Source: DASRDR01 sp035550795
GTDB taxonomy: Bacteria; Methylomirabilota; Methylomirabilia; Rokubacteriales; DASRDR01
Reading direction: 5' to 3'
Length of the DNA stretch: 64,000 bases
Assembly (NCBI GenBank): GCA_035550795.1
Contig: DASZOL010000054.1
Coordinates: 13,641 to 77,640 of the forward strand
Part shown: piece by piece, positions 23,818 through 32,391 of the stretch
How the letters are laid out: every line of letters starts with the position of its first letter
Numbering within the stretch: position 1 is the stretch's first letter
Made by a program: the position numbers and the translations under genes
Notes under the pieces: generated by a model
The model's database searches: none
Told to the model about the DNA's origin: nothing
Seen by the model: the letters and a program-made list of their open reading frames with translations, nothing else

Positions 23818-24165
23818 TCACGGGCTCTCCTCGGGCGCGGAGCGCGTGGCGTGCTCGTACCCCCGCCGGAGCCAGCCGAGTGCGCGCGACACCAGCTCGG
23901 GATCCTCGACGTCGTACTCGATCCAGCCGCGCCCCGCAAACCGTCGGTGCGGCCGCACCCCCGGCGTGGCGAGGGCGCGGGCCTGGTCAAATCGGGACAG
24001 CCGCACCCAGAGGTCGTGGGCGCGCGGCCGGATCGGGTAACAGGCGAAGAGCTGCTCGCCGACGAAGTAGCCGAACCGACCGAACATCGGCGTGATCCGG
24101 ACGCCCAGCCAGCCGCCGAGGACGCGGTTCAGCTCCGCCGCCACGCCCTCGCCGCCCCGGCGCAT
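23818..24165 (-). CDS. TfoX N-terminal-domain protein
   Basis: 115 residues from the ATG at 24163-24165 (a GTG at 24237 would add 24 basic residues). The fold is the TfoX_N domain, with LGGWLGVRITPMFGRFGYFVG, FACYPIRPRAHDLWVRLS and a C-terminal helix with SRALGWLRRGYEHA. In Haemophilus TfoX/Sxy regulates competence, but stand-alone TfoX_N proteins are common and mostly of unknown role. It is the last gene in a GT9-GNAT-TfoX minus-strand run. Confidence 0.75.
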   Translation of the reverse strand: MRRGGEGVAAELNRVLGGWLGVRITPMFGRFGYFVGEQLFACYPIRPRAHDLWVRLSRFDQARALATPGVRPHRRFAGRGWIEYDVEDPELVSRALGWLRRGYEHATRSAPEESP

Positions 24166-24239
24166 GACCCGCCGGTCCCGGCGCGCGCGGCCCGTGCCGC
24201 GCGGCCCCGGCGGCGGGCCGGGGCGCCGCTTGTGCACCG

Positions 24240-24680
24240 TCAGATCCGGCGAGGGGGAACGCGCCGGTAGAAGATCAGCTCCCGCGTCCCCTGGGGCAAG
24301 TTGTCGACGTAGCCGCTCGGGGTGAAGCCGAGGGCGCCGTGCATGTGGATGGCGGGGCCGTTCGTCTCCTCCACGGACGAGAAGATGCGGGGTGTGGGCG
24401 AGATGGCCTCGACCGATCGCATCATCTCGCGTGCGATGCCTCGCCGCCGGTACTGCTCCTGCACGACCACGAGCGAGATGAACGTGCACTGGAACCAGTC
24501 CAGCCGGTAGGCGCAGAGCCCGACGACCTCATCGTCGGCCTCGGCAACGATCAGGTGATGCTGCTCGAGGTGCGCCTTGATGAGGGGGCCTGCCCGGTCG
24601 GGTCCCACGACGAGCGCCGCCAGGTCCGCGCACGGACGCGCATCCCCCGGGCGCGGCGGCCGGATCTCGATCAGGGCCAC
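24240..24680 (-). CDS. GNAT-family N-acetyltransferase
   Basis: 146 residues from a GTG at 24678-24680 that overlaps the end of the GT9 gene by 10 nt. The acetyl-CoA-binding motif A is SLVVVQEQYRRRGIAREMM (Q/RxxGxG/A form), followed by AIHMHGALGFTPSGYVDN, the usual GNAT motif B. Substrate is unknown; the neighbourhood with a glycosyltransferase and a PAP2 phosphatase suggests, weakly, envelope sugar modification. Confidence 0.85.
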   Translation of the reverse strand: MALIEIRPPRPGDARPCADLAALVVGPDRAGPLIKAHLEQHHLIVAEADDEVVGLCAYRLDWFQCTFISLVVVQEQYRRRGIAREMMRSVEAISPTPRIFSSVEETNGPAIHMHGALGFTPSGYVDNLPQGTRELIFYRRVPPRRI

Positions 24681-25663
24681 GATCGTCCGATGACGGCACG
24701 CGCCGACTCGCGCCGAGCCTCCGTCCGAGGGCCACCGACGAGATCCCGGAGCGCCGCCTCGACCCGGCCGACGTCGACGTCCGCCCACGGATCACCCCCC
24801 CGGGTCGCCGCCACCACGCGCGCGTGGGGCCCCAGGGGCGCCCACACCAAGGGATCGGTGGGTCCGAAGACCGCGACGGTCGGGCAGCCGACGGCCGCCG
24901 CGAGGTGGCTCGGGCCCGAATCGTTGCCCACCGTCGCCAGGGCGAGCGAGAGGAGGGCCGCGATCTCGCCGAGGGGCCAGTCCCGCGCGAGAGCGTCCTC
25001 GGGCACGCCCCCGGCTACGAGGAGCGCGTCCACGGCCGGGCCGTCGGCGGGTCCGGCCAGAGCAACCACGGGTAGCCCGGCCGCCCGGAGCCGGCGCGCC
25101 AGGGCCGCGAAGCCGGGCCACGCCTTGGCGGGACTCCCCGCGCCCGGCTGGAGCACGACAGCCTCGGCGGGCCCCAGTCCCCGGATCGCCAGCCATGCCC
25201 TCGCCGCGGCCTGGTCCGCGTCGGCCACGCGGAGCCGCACCGATGGAACGTCCGGCGGGAGCGGCCCGAGCGGCGCCAGGGTCTCCACGAGGTGACGGCT
25301 CGCGTGGCGGCCGGTTCCCGGGGGCGGGGCGGATCGCGCCACCACGACCGGACGGCCCAGGCCGGCGAGGTTGGCGCGAAACGCGGGATCCCCCGCCCCG
25401 AACCACGAGACGAGGGCGTCGTGCCCGGCAAGGACACGGAGGGCCGCGGCGCTCGGCGGCGCATCGAAGAGACGGTGGAGGGCGAGGCTCTCGATGTCCA
25501 TCCCGGCGTCCACGAGGCCCGTGCCCTCGACGAGCGTAACGAGCCGCCCGGCGACGGCCAGAGTCGTCCGGAAGCCCAGCGCGCGCACATGCGCCAGCGC
25601 GGGGCCGGCCAGCAGCACGTCGCCGAGCGCGCCCGGGTGGACGATCAGGCAGCTGGGGCTCAC
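24671..25663 (-). CDS. Glycosyltransferase family 9 (heptosyltransferase-like)
   Basis: 330 residues from a GTG overlapping the PAP2 stop (GTGA). The N-terminus LIVHPGALGDVLLAGPALAH is the GT9 signature (LxxGDxxxxxP). AVVLQPGAGSPAKAWPGFAAL is the nucleotide-sugar-binding segment, and TVGNDSGPSHLAAAVGCPTVAVFGPTDP is the conserved C-terminal block with the catalytic-domain Asp. It probably adds a heptose or similar sugar to lipopolysaccharide core on the cytoplasmic face. Confidence 0.9.
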   Translation of the reverse strand: MSPSCLIVHPGALGDVLLAGPALAHVRALGFRTTLAVAGRLVTLVEGTGLVDAGMDIESLALHRLFDAPPSAAALRVLAGHDALVSWFGAGDPAFRANLAGLGRPVVVARSAPPPGTGRHASRHLVETLAPLGPLPPDVPSVRLRVADADQAAARAWLAIRGLGPAEAVVLQPGAGSPAKAWPGFAALARRLRAAGLPVVALAGPADGPAVDALLVAGGVPEDALARDWPLGEIAALLSLALATVGNDSGPSHLAAAVGCPTVAVFGPTDPLVWAPLGPHARVVAATRGGDPWADVDVGRVEAALRDLVGGPRTEARRESARAVIGRSWP

Positions 25664-26367
25664 GCGGCTGCCGGACTCCGGGGGACGCGTCCCGACGTGC
25701 GCGCCCGCCATCGGGGCGCGAGGTAGCGCGCCGTGAAATAGACCCCGAGCTCGCCAGCCCACCAGCCGAAGAGCGCGCCACCGAGGACGTCCGAGAGGAA
25801 GTGAGCGTTGAGGACCACCCGCGAGACCCCGACGCCGGACGCCGCGGCGAGCATCCACCATCGTCGTCGCGAGGGCGCCCACCCGGCGAGGGCGGCGGCG
25901 GCCGCAAACGCCGTGGCGGCGTGGCCGGACGGGAAGCTGTGATAGCCCCGCTCTCCGAAGCACGGCCAGTGGAAGAACCCGAGCCGCGCGGGAGTGTCCG
26001 GTCGCCCGGGGGCCCCGACACCCCAGCCGTCGACGAGCCTCGGCCGGGCGCGGCACGCGACGTGCTTCACTGCCTGCGTGGAGAGTCCCGCGATGAGAAC
26101 CCCGGCGACACCGCCCACCGCCGCCTGCCACATCTGAGCGTCGGCCGCGTGATGCGCCAGGACCGCGAGCCCCAGGAGGCCGACGGTCGCGACCTCGGTC
26201 GCGCCCAGCAACGTGAAGCCGTTCGCGAGCAGACGAACCTCGTGCGAGACGACGTGGCGGAACACGAAGTCGTGCAGCACCTCGTCGGCGGGTGTCGCGG
26301 CCGCCAGGACGGCGAGCGCGAGGACGGCCCCCTGAACGGCCCGGGCGCGGCGGAGCCGATCGGTCAC
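25660..26367 (-). CDS. PAP2-superfamily membrane phosphatase
   Basis: 235 residues from the GTG at 26365-26367 (a TTG at 26403 is possible). The three phosphatase motifs are all present: KHVACRARPRL, HSFPSGHAATAF and SRVVLNAHFLSDV, with catalytic His in the second and third. Five or so hydrophobic helices surround them. Likely substrates are lipid phosphates such as undecaprenyl pyrophosphate or phosphatidic acid. Its coupling to a GT9 enzyme points to envelope polysaccharide work. Confidence 0.88.
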   Translation of the reverse strand: MTDRLRRARAVQGAVLALAVLAAATPADEVLHDFVFRHVVSHEVRLLANGFTLLGATEVATVGLLGLAVLAHHAADAQMWQAAVGGVAGVLIAGLSTQAVKHVACRARPRLVDGWGVGAPGRPDTPARLGFFHWPCFGERGYHSFPSGHAATAFAAAAALAGWAPSRRRWWMLAAASGVGVSRVVLNAHFLSDVLGGALFGWWAGELGVYFTARYLAPRWRARTSGRVPRSPAAA

Positions 26368-26426
26368 GGCGCTAGTATCCGCCTCGCTGGCTGCCCCCTG
26401 CAAGCGAGCAGCCAGCGCTGAACGCC

Positions 26427-28277
26427 TCAGGAAGCTCGGTGCCCGAGGATGGCGGCGAGCGCGCGCGGAAGCGGGTGGGCCTCGATCGCCTCCAGCGCCT
26501 CCGGCAGGAAAAGAGACCAGTTCGCCCGTCTATCGCCGCTCGTCCCCGGGAGGTTCGGCCGCTCGGCCACGCCGAGGGCATCCTCGAGCGTCGCCGCGAT
26601 GAGGACCGAGGGCGCCGTCGCCAGTTGACGGTGAAGGGCGAGCGTCACGGCCTCCGGTGGCGCATCGCCGGGGAGGCCGGTGAGCTCGCGCACGTGCGAC
26701 CGGAGCGCCTCCGTCCCCGACACGTTCGGCGGCAGCCCAACGGCTTGCTGCTCTCGCAGGTCGCTGCCGGTCCAGAGTCCCCGCACGGTCGGGAGGTCGT
26801 GGGTCGTCACCGCCGCCAGCGAGAGGGGCGGGTACGTGGCGGGCGGTCCGGGCTCGAACCAGAGCACGCGTGTCGAGAGGATCCGCTCGGCGAGGAGCCG
26901 CTCCCGCACGCCCGGCGCCACCGTCCCCAGATCCTCGCCGATGACGATGGCGCCCGCCCGCTCGCTCTCGAGAGCCAGGATGGCGAGGAGGTCGTCGGCC
27001 GGGTAGCGCACGTACGCGCCGTCCTTGGCCGTGGCGCCGGCAGGAACCCAGAACAGTCGGAAGAGGCCCATGACGTGGTCCACGCGCATCCCACCGGCGT
27101 GACGCAGCCCGGCCCGCACCGTCTCGATGAACGGCCCGTAGCTCGCGGCCTGGAGCCGGTGCGGCACGAACGGCGGCAACCCCCAGTCCTGACCCTCGAT
27201 CGCGAAGTCGTCGGGGGGCGCTCCCACCGTGACGTCCTGGGCCAGCACGTCCTGCCACGCCCAGGCGTCGGCGCCCTCGCCGTCGAAGCCGATGGCGAGG
27301 TCAGTGATCAGGCGCAGGGCGCGCCCCGCCCGCGCCAGCTGCTCGTCGAGCTGCCACTGCAGCCAAGTGTGGAACGCGAGGCGCCGTGCATGCTCGGCGG
27401 CGAACCGGGCGACCCCGGGCGAGGCCGGATGCCGGTGCTCGGCCGGCCAGCGCCGCCAGCCCGAGCCATGGTGCTCCGCGAGCGCGCAGAAGGTGGCGAA
27501 CTCCTCAAGGCCCCGGCCCTCTCGGTCGCGGTAGCGGGTCAGGTCACTGGCCTCCCCCGCTCCGCGCGTCCACAGCGCCTCGAGCGCCGTCATCTTGAGC
27601 CGGAACACGGCGTCGCGGTCGATCTGGCGCTCGGACGCGAGAGCGCGGCCCCGGAGGGCGAGCCGCTCCACGTCGAGCCCGGCCTGCCAGGCGCCGGGCA
27701 CCTCCTCCACCCGAAGGTAGAGGGGGTTCCGGTACCGGCGGCTCGAAGGAAAGTACGGGCTCGGCTCCTGGGGCACCAGGGGAAGCGGTGCGTGTAGCGG
27801 GTTCAGGAGGACCGCCCCCGCCCCGAGCTCGCTCGCCGACCAGAACGCGAGCCGCCGGAGGTCCCCGAGATCGCCGATGCCCCAGCTGTCGCGCGACCGG
27901 AGCGCATAGAGCTGGGCTGCCCACCCCCCCGTCCGCAGCTCCTCCGGGAGGTGGCACCGGGGAGGCGCGACGACGAGCCGCTCGGCGCCCCCGCCGTCCA
28001 GGAGCCGCAGCTCGTGGTACCCGAGCGGGAGATCCGGCGGCAGGCCCCCGTCCACTCGCAGCACCGCCCCATCTTCGAGGGTGACCTCGGCGGCGCCGTG
28101 GATGACCGGCAGCGGCTGGCCACGCCGGTGAATCAGCGGACCGGCGGCCGGCGGCGCCACCTCGCCGGGCACGCCCATGGCCGCGCGGAGCCGCCCGCGC
28201 GCCGCCGTCCCGGTCGGCCGCCAGGCGCCCCGGGTGTCGATGAAGCCGTCCTCGATCCCCCAGGCGTCGGCGCTCAG
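26427..28277 (-). CDS. malQ: 4-alpha-glucanotransferase (amylomaltase)
   Basis: Disproportionates maltodextrins (GH77). The core has GIGDLGDLRRLAFWSASELGAG, the nucleophile Asp in MRVDHVMGLFRLFWVP, the acid/base Glu in VIGEDLGTV and the TTHDLPTVRG block. The first ATG is at 28178 (583 residues), but the frame stays open 33 codons upstream. Those codons encode LSADAWGIEDGFIDTRG, which matches the normal MalQ N-terminus, and begin with a CTG at 28275-28277 that overlaps the kinase TGA as CTGA. I therefore annotate the CTG start (616 residues); if wrong, the protein lacks its first helix. Confidence 0.85.
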   Translation of the reverse strand: MSADAWGIEDGFIDTRGAWRPTGTAARGRLRAAMGVPGEVAPPAAGPLIHRRGQPLPVIHGAAEVTLEDGAVLRVDGGLPPDLPLGYHELRLLDGGGAERLVVAPPRCHLPEELRTGGWAAQLYALRSRDSWGIGDLGDLRRLAFWSASELGAGAVLLNPLHAPLPLVPQEPSPYFPSSRRYRNPLYLRVEEVPGAWQAGLDVERLALRGRALASERQIDRDAVFRLKMTALEALWTRGAGEASDLTRYRDREGRGLEEFATFCALAEHHGSGWRRWPAEHRHPASPGVARFAAEHARRLAFHTWLQWQLDEQLARAGRALRLITDLAIGFDGEGADAWAWQDVLAQDVTVGAPPDDFAIEGQDWGLPPFVPHRLQAASYGPFIETVRAGLRHAGGMRVDHVMGLFRLFWVPAGATAKDGAYVRYPADDLLAILALESERAGAIVIGEDLGTVAPGVRERLLAERILSTRVLWFEPGPPATYPPLSLAAVTTHDLPTVRGLWTGSDLREQQAVGLPPNVSGTEALRSHVRELTGLPGDAPPEAVTLALHRQLATAPSVLIAATLEDALGVAERPNLPGTSGDRRANWSLFLPEALEAIEAHPLPRALAAILGHRAS

Positions 28278-30082
28278 GGCGCAGGAGCTCCCTCGGCGGC
28301 GGGCAGCGTGAAGCTCACCGCGGTCCCGGAGCCAAGGGCGCTCTCGATGCGAAGCTCGCCCCCGTGAGCCTGGACCAGGTGCTTGACGATCGCGAGCCCG
28401 AGGCCCGTTCCGCCGACCTCCCGCGACCGCGTCCGGTCGACCCGGTAGAAGCGCTCGGTGATCCGGGGAAGGTCGGTCGACGGGATCCCGACGCCCGTGT
28501 CACGGACCGTGATCTCGACGCGCCCGTCCGACCCGAGGGCGGCCTCGATCCGGATCTGCCCACCCTCGGACGTGAACTTGACCGCGTTGTCCACCAGGTT
28601 CACCAGGATCTGGACCAGGCGGTCCCGATCCGCGCGGACGGCGAGCCCCGGTCTCACCGCGCGAACGAGGGTCAGACGGTTCTGCACGGTCCGGCGCTCG
28701 AACATCGCGGCCACCCCGGCGACGACCTCGTCCAGGTCGAGCCGCACCGGTACCAGTGTGACGCGGCCGCTCTCGATGTTGGACAGCTCGAGCAGGTCGT
28801 CGATGAGGCGGTCCAGCCGCTCGGCGTGCGTGCCGGCCACCTCGAGGAAACGCCGCGCATGCGCCGAGTCCTCGAGCGCGCCGTCCAAGAGCGTCTCGAG
28901 GTAGCCCTTAATGCACGTGAGCGGCGTCCGGAGCTCGTGGGAGACGTTCGCCACGAACTCACTCCGGACCCGCTCGAGCCGGCGGAGCTCGGTCACGTCG
29001 TTGAGCACCAGGAGCACACCGGGGGCACCCGGGCCCAGGCCGAGCGGCGCGCCGCGCGCCGCGACCAGGCGGTTCACCGGAGGCCCCAGCTCGATCTCGT
29101 GACGCGCCGGCGCGGCCGTGGCCCGGACCTCGTCGACCAGGTCGAGGAGGCCCTTCTGCCGGATGACCTCCAGGAAGGAGCGCCCCTCGGGGATGCCCTG
29201 CTCCACTCCGAACATGGCCCGCGCCGCCGGGTTGAGCAAGAGCAGGCGCCCCCGGTCGTCCAGGGCCACCACGCCCTCGATCATGCCGTCGAGGATCGTG
29301 CGCACCTTGGCCTGTTCGTCACCGAGGCGCTCGATCTTCTCCCGGAGCGCGACCGCCGTCCGGTTGAGCGCGACTCCGAGAGCCGCGATCTCGTCCGTTC
29401 CCACCACCGGGACCGTCTGCGTCAGGTCGCCCTCGGCCATGCGACGGGCGGCGTCCTCCATGCCGCGGAGGGGCCGCGTGACCCGCTGGCCCACGAAGAG
29501 GCCGACCACGGCCGCGACGGCGACGGCAAGGACTGCCCCTCCGGCGACCGTGCGGCGGACCAGCGCCCGCGCTTCGTCGACGTCCTGGATCGGGAGGGCC
29601 AGGCGGAGGACGACCTGCCGCTGACCCTCGCGCTCGAGGGGCACCGCCACGTACAGGAGATCCCGGCCCAGGGTGGCGCTCCGGCGCACGTCGCTCCCGA
29701 TGACACCCGCCAGCGCCTGCCGGACCTCTGGGCGCTCGGCGTGGTTCTCGATCTCGCGAGTCGAATCTCGGTCGGATTCGGCCAGCACCGTGCCGTCGCC
29801 TGCGATCACGGTCACCCGCGCCCCCAGGGCCCGGGCATGGCGATGCGCCCGGGCCTGAAGGTCGGCCCCGTCGGACGAGCTCGCGAGCATCGGCGCGAAG
29901 ACGTCGTGGAGGAGGCCGGCCTGGGTGACCAAGGTCGCCTGGAGCCGCGCCACCGCCTGCGCCTCGAGCGCGCGACTCACGTAGATCCCCATGACCACGA
30001 CGCCCAGGCCAGCCACGATCGCCAGGAGAACGGTCAGTCGCCCGGCCAGACCCAGGCGTCGCTCCGCCCGCTGCGTCGTCAC
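28274..30082 (-). CDS. PhoR-like sensor histidine kinase
   Basis: 602 residues from a GTG overlapping the response-regulator stop. Order: TM1 (LTVLLAIVAGLGVVVMGIYV), an extracytoplasmic domain of about 140 residues, TM2 (VLAVAVAAVVGLFVGQ), HAMP (TRPLRGMEDAARRMAEGDL), PAS (RTILDGMIEGVVALDDRGRL), HisKA with the phosphoacceptor in FVANVSHELRTPLT, and an ATPase domain with N (QILVNLVDNAVKF), G1 (DTGVGIP) and G2 (GTGLGLAIVKH) boxes. All catalytic elements are intact. The layout is that of PhoR for phosphate sensing, but no pst gene is adjacent, so the signal is uncertain. Confidence 0.92.
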   Translation of the reverse strand: MTTQRAERRLGLAGRLTVLLAIVAGLGVVVMGIYVSRALEAQAVARLQATLVTQAGLLHDVFAPMLASSSDGADLQARAHRHARALGARVTVIAGDGTVLAESDRDSTREIENHAERPEVRQALAGVIGSDVRRSATLGRDLLYVAVPLEREGQRQVVLRLALPIQDVDEARALVRRTVAGGAVLAVAVAAVVGLFVGQRVTRPLRGMEDAARRMAEGDLTQTVPVVGTDEIAALGVALNRTAVALREKIERLGDEQAKVRTILDGMIEGVVALDDRGRLLLLNPAARAMFGVEQGIPEGRSFLEVIRQKGLLDLVDEVRATAAPARHEIELGPPVNRLVAARGAPLGLGPGAPGVLLVLNDVTELRRLERVRSEFVANVSHELRTPLTCIKGYLETLLDGALEDSAHARRFLEVAGTHAERLDRLIDDLLELSNIESGRVTLVPVRLDLDEVVAGVAAMFERRTVQNRLTLVRAVRPGLAVRADRDRLVQILVNLVDNAVKFTSEGGQIRIEAALGSDGRVEITVRDTGVGIPSTDLPRITERFYRVDRTRSREVGGTGLGLAIVKHLVQAHGGELRIESALGSGTAVSFTLPAAEGAPAP

Positions 30083-30771
30083 GTCTCCCCGTCGAACCGG
30101 TATCCCACGGCCTTGACCGTCGCGATGCGGTGGGCCTCGGGTCCCAGCTTCGCCCGCAAGCGCCGGATGTGAACGTCGACGGTCCGCGACTCGATCTCCG
30201 CGGCGTTGGCGTAGCCCCACACCGCCTCGAGCAGCTGCTCGCGGCCGAGCACCCGGCCGTCCGCCCGCATCAGGGCCGCCAGGAGCCCGAACTCCTTGGC
30301 CGTCAGCTCTACGGGGCGGCCTCCGACGGTCACGGCATGCCGCGCCTCGTCGACGTGGAGATCACCCGCTCCGAGCCCCGCCGGCTGCGGCGCGGGCCCC
30401 TCGGCGCGGCGAAGAACCGCATGAACCCGGGCCACGAGCTCCCGGGGGCTGAACGGCTTAACCACGTAGTCGTCGGCGCCCAGCTCCAGGCCCACCACCC
30501 TGTCGACTTCCTCCCCCCGGGCGGTGAGCATGATAATGGGCAGCCGCCGGGTGGCGGATTCCCGACGGAGCTGACGGCAGACCTCCAGCCCGTCGAGTCC
30601 CGGCAGCATGAGGTCGAGGATCACGACGTCGGGCAGCTCCGCCCGCGCGAGCCGGAGCGCCGATCCGCCGTCGGGAGCGTGGACGACCCGCATCCCCGAC
30701 TTCTCCAGGTGGTAGCGAACGAGGTCAGCGATGTCCCGCTCGTCCTCCACCACGAGCACCGTCTGCGCCAC
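30079..30771 (-). CDS. OmpR/PhoB-family response regulator
   Basis: 230 residues. The receiver has the acidic pair (VVEDERD), the phosphoacceptor Asp in VVILDLMLPGLDG, Thr in IIMLTARGEE and Lys in YVVKPFSPREL. The winged helix is LTAKEFGLLAALMRADGRVLGREQLLEAVWG, then VDVHIRRLRAKLG and TVKAVGYRF. The GTG at 30769-30771 follows a GGGGAGGG ribosome-binding site at 7 nt. The stop overlaps the kinase start. Close to PhoB by sequence, so a phosphate or envelope response is likely. Confidence 0.93.
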   Translation of the reverse strand: MAQTVLVVEDERDIADLVRYHLEKSGMRVVHAPDGGSALRLARAELPDVVILDLMLPGLDGLEVCRQLRRESATRRLPIIMLTARGEEVDRVVGLELGADDYVVKPFSPRELVARVHAVLRRAEGPAPQPAGLGAGDLHVDEARHAVTVGGRPVELTAKEFGLLAALMRADGRVLGREQLLEAVWGYANAAEIESRTVDVHIRRLRAKLGPEAHRIATVKAVGYRFDGET

Positions 30772-30863
30772 GCCGGGCCCTCCCCTGCGGCTGAATTGTA
30801 GCCTGGACGGGTCGGACGGCGCCCGGCGGCGTGGCGGGGTCTCGCGGAGCGAGCGCTCCCTCT

Positions 30864-31451
30864 TCAGACGGCCGCGGCCCGCGCGTCCGTCATCCGGCAG
30901 AAGTACCGGTGGACGCTCAGGTCGCCGGTGAGCTCGGGGTGGAAGGTCGCGACCAGGACCGAGCCCTCCCGCGCGAGCACCGGGTCGTCCCCATGGCGCG
31001 CCAACACCTCGACCTCGCGGCCGACGCGCCGGATCCGGGGCGCGCGGATGAACACCATCCGGAGCGGCGCGTCGCCGTCGCCGAGCCCCACCTGAGTCTC
31101 GGCCTCGAAGGACTCCCGCTGGCGACCGTAGCTGTTGCGCTCCACGGTCACGTCGATCAGCCCCAGGGAGGGCTGGTGCGGCCCCTCCACCTCCCGGGCG
31201 AGGACGATCAAGCCCGCGCACGTGCCGAACAGGGGTCGACCGCTCGCGTGGAACGCCCGGAGGGCCGGCTCGAAGTCCCAGACCCGCATGAGGTGGAGGA
31301 GCGTCGTGCTCTCACCCCCCGGCAGGATCAGGGCGTCGACGTCGTCGAGCGCCCCGGGCTTCCGCACCTCGACCGGCTCGACGGCCGCTCGGCGGAGCGC
31401 CTCCGCGTGGAGCGCGAAATCTCCCTGGAGGGCGAGGACCCCGATCCGCAC
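30864..31451 (-). CDS. pdxT: Pyridoxal 5'-phosphate synthase glutaminase subunit
   Basis: 195-residue class I glutaminase that supplies ammonia to PdxS. It has MRIGVLALQGDFALHAEAL, the PGGESTTL oxyanion block, the nucleophile Cys in PLFGTCAGLIVLA, and the catalytic His/Glu in VLVATFHPELT. The GTG start lies 4 bp after the pdxS stop. The pair is the DXP-independent vitamin B6 route. Confidence 0.95.
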   Translation of the reverse strand: MRIGVLALQGDFALHAEALRRAAVEPVEVRKPGALDDVDALILPGGESTTLLHLMRVWDFEPALRAFHASGRPLFGTCAGLIVLAREVEGPHQPSLGLIDVTVERNSYGRQRESFEAETQVGLGDGDAPLRMVFIRAPRIRRVGREVEVLARHGDDPVLAREGSVLVATFHPELTGDLSVHRYFCRMTDARAAAV

Positions 31452-31455
31452 TGCC

Positions 31456-32352
31456 TCACCACCCGCGGGTCTGGAGGAGCTCGCCGGCGGCGAGCTTGGA
31501 GGTCTCGATCCCCGCCATCGCGTCGCCGAGGTCCTCGCTCACCTTCACGAGCACTTCGGGGTCCCGGTAGTGGGTCGTCGCCTGCACGATGGCGCGCGCC
31601 CGTCGCTCGGGGTCGCTGGACTTGAAGACGCCGGAGCCCACGAAGACCGCCTCGGCCCCGAGCTGCATCATGAGGGCGGCGTCGGCGGGCGTGGCGATCC
31701 CTCCCGCGGAGAAGTTCGGGACCGGCAGGCGCCGGTTCGCCGCGACCCACCGCACCAGGTCGTAGGGCGCGCCGAGGGTCTTGGCCTCGGCCATGAGCTC
31801 CTCGGCGCCCAGCACCGCGAGCCGGCGGATCCCCGTGGTGAGCGCGCGCATGTGGCGAACGGCCTCGACGATGTTGCCGGAGCCGGCCTCACCCTTGGTG
31901 CGGATCATCGCGGCGCCCTCGCCGATCCGACGCAGCGCCTCGCCGAGATCCCGCGCGCCGCAGACGAAGGGCACGCGAAACGCGAGCTTGTCGATGTGGA
32001 AATGCTCGTCGGCCGGGGTCAGGACCTCCGACTCGTCGATGAAGTCGACGCCAAGCGCCTCCAGGATCTGCGCCTCGACGAAGTGGCCGATCCGGGCCTT
32101 GGCCATCACCGGGATGCTGACCGTCTGCTGGATCTCCCGGATCTTGCCGACGGCGGCCATGCGTGCGACGCCGCCGTCGCGCCGGATGTCGGACGGGACC
32201 CGCTCGAGCGCCATCACCGACGCGGCGCCGGCCTGCTCGGCGATCCGCGCCTGCTCGGCGTTCGTCACGTCCATGATCACGCCGCCCTTGAGCATCTCGG
32301 CGAGGCCGATGTGCTTCGGGTCGGCGACCCTGAGGCCGTTCACGTCGCTCAT
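31456..32352 (-). CDS. pdxS: Pyridoxal 5'-phosphate synthase lyase subunit
   Basis: 298-residue TIM-barrel synthase that builds PLP from ribose 5-phosphate, glyceraldehyde 3-phosphate and ammonia. It has GLAEMLKGGVIMDVTNAEQA (with the first catalytic Lys), RIGHFVEAQILEALGVDFIDESE, GEAGSGNIVEAVRHMR and FSAGGIATPADAALMMQLGA, all near-invariant PdxS blocks. Length is typical. It lies between the MocR/PdxR-type regulator (39 bp upstream) and pdxT. Confidence 0.97.
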   Translation of the reverse strand: MSDVNGLRVADPKHIGLAEMLKGGVIMDVTNAEQARIAEQAGAASVMALERVPSDIRRDGGVARMAAVGKIREIQQTVSIPVMAKARIGHFVEAQILEALGVDFIDESEVLTPADEHFHIDKLAFRVPFVCGARDLGEALRRIGEGAAMIRTKGEAGSGNIVEAVRHMRALTTGIRRLAVLGAEELMAEAKTLGAPYDLVRWVAANRRLPVPNFSAGGIATPADAALMMQLGAEAVFVGSGVFKSSDPERRARAIVQATTHYRDPEVLVKVSEDLGDAMAGIETSKLAAGELLQTRGW

Positions 32353-32391
32353 CGCACACCGTTCCTTTCGTTCGTCAGGGTCCAGGCCACG

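Noticed and set aside
22077..24095. 672-residue plus-strand ORF
   Set aside because: Antisense of the molybdopterin oxidoreductase, which has clear cofactor motifs.
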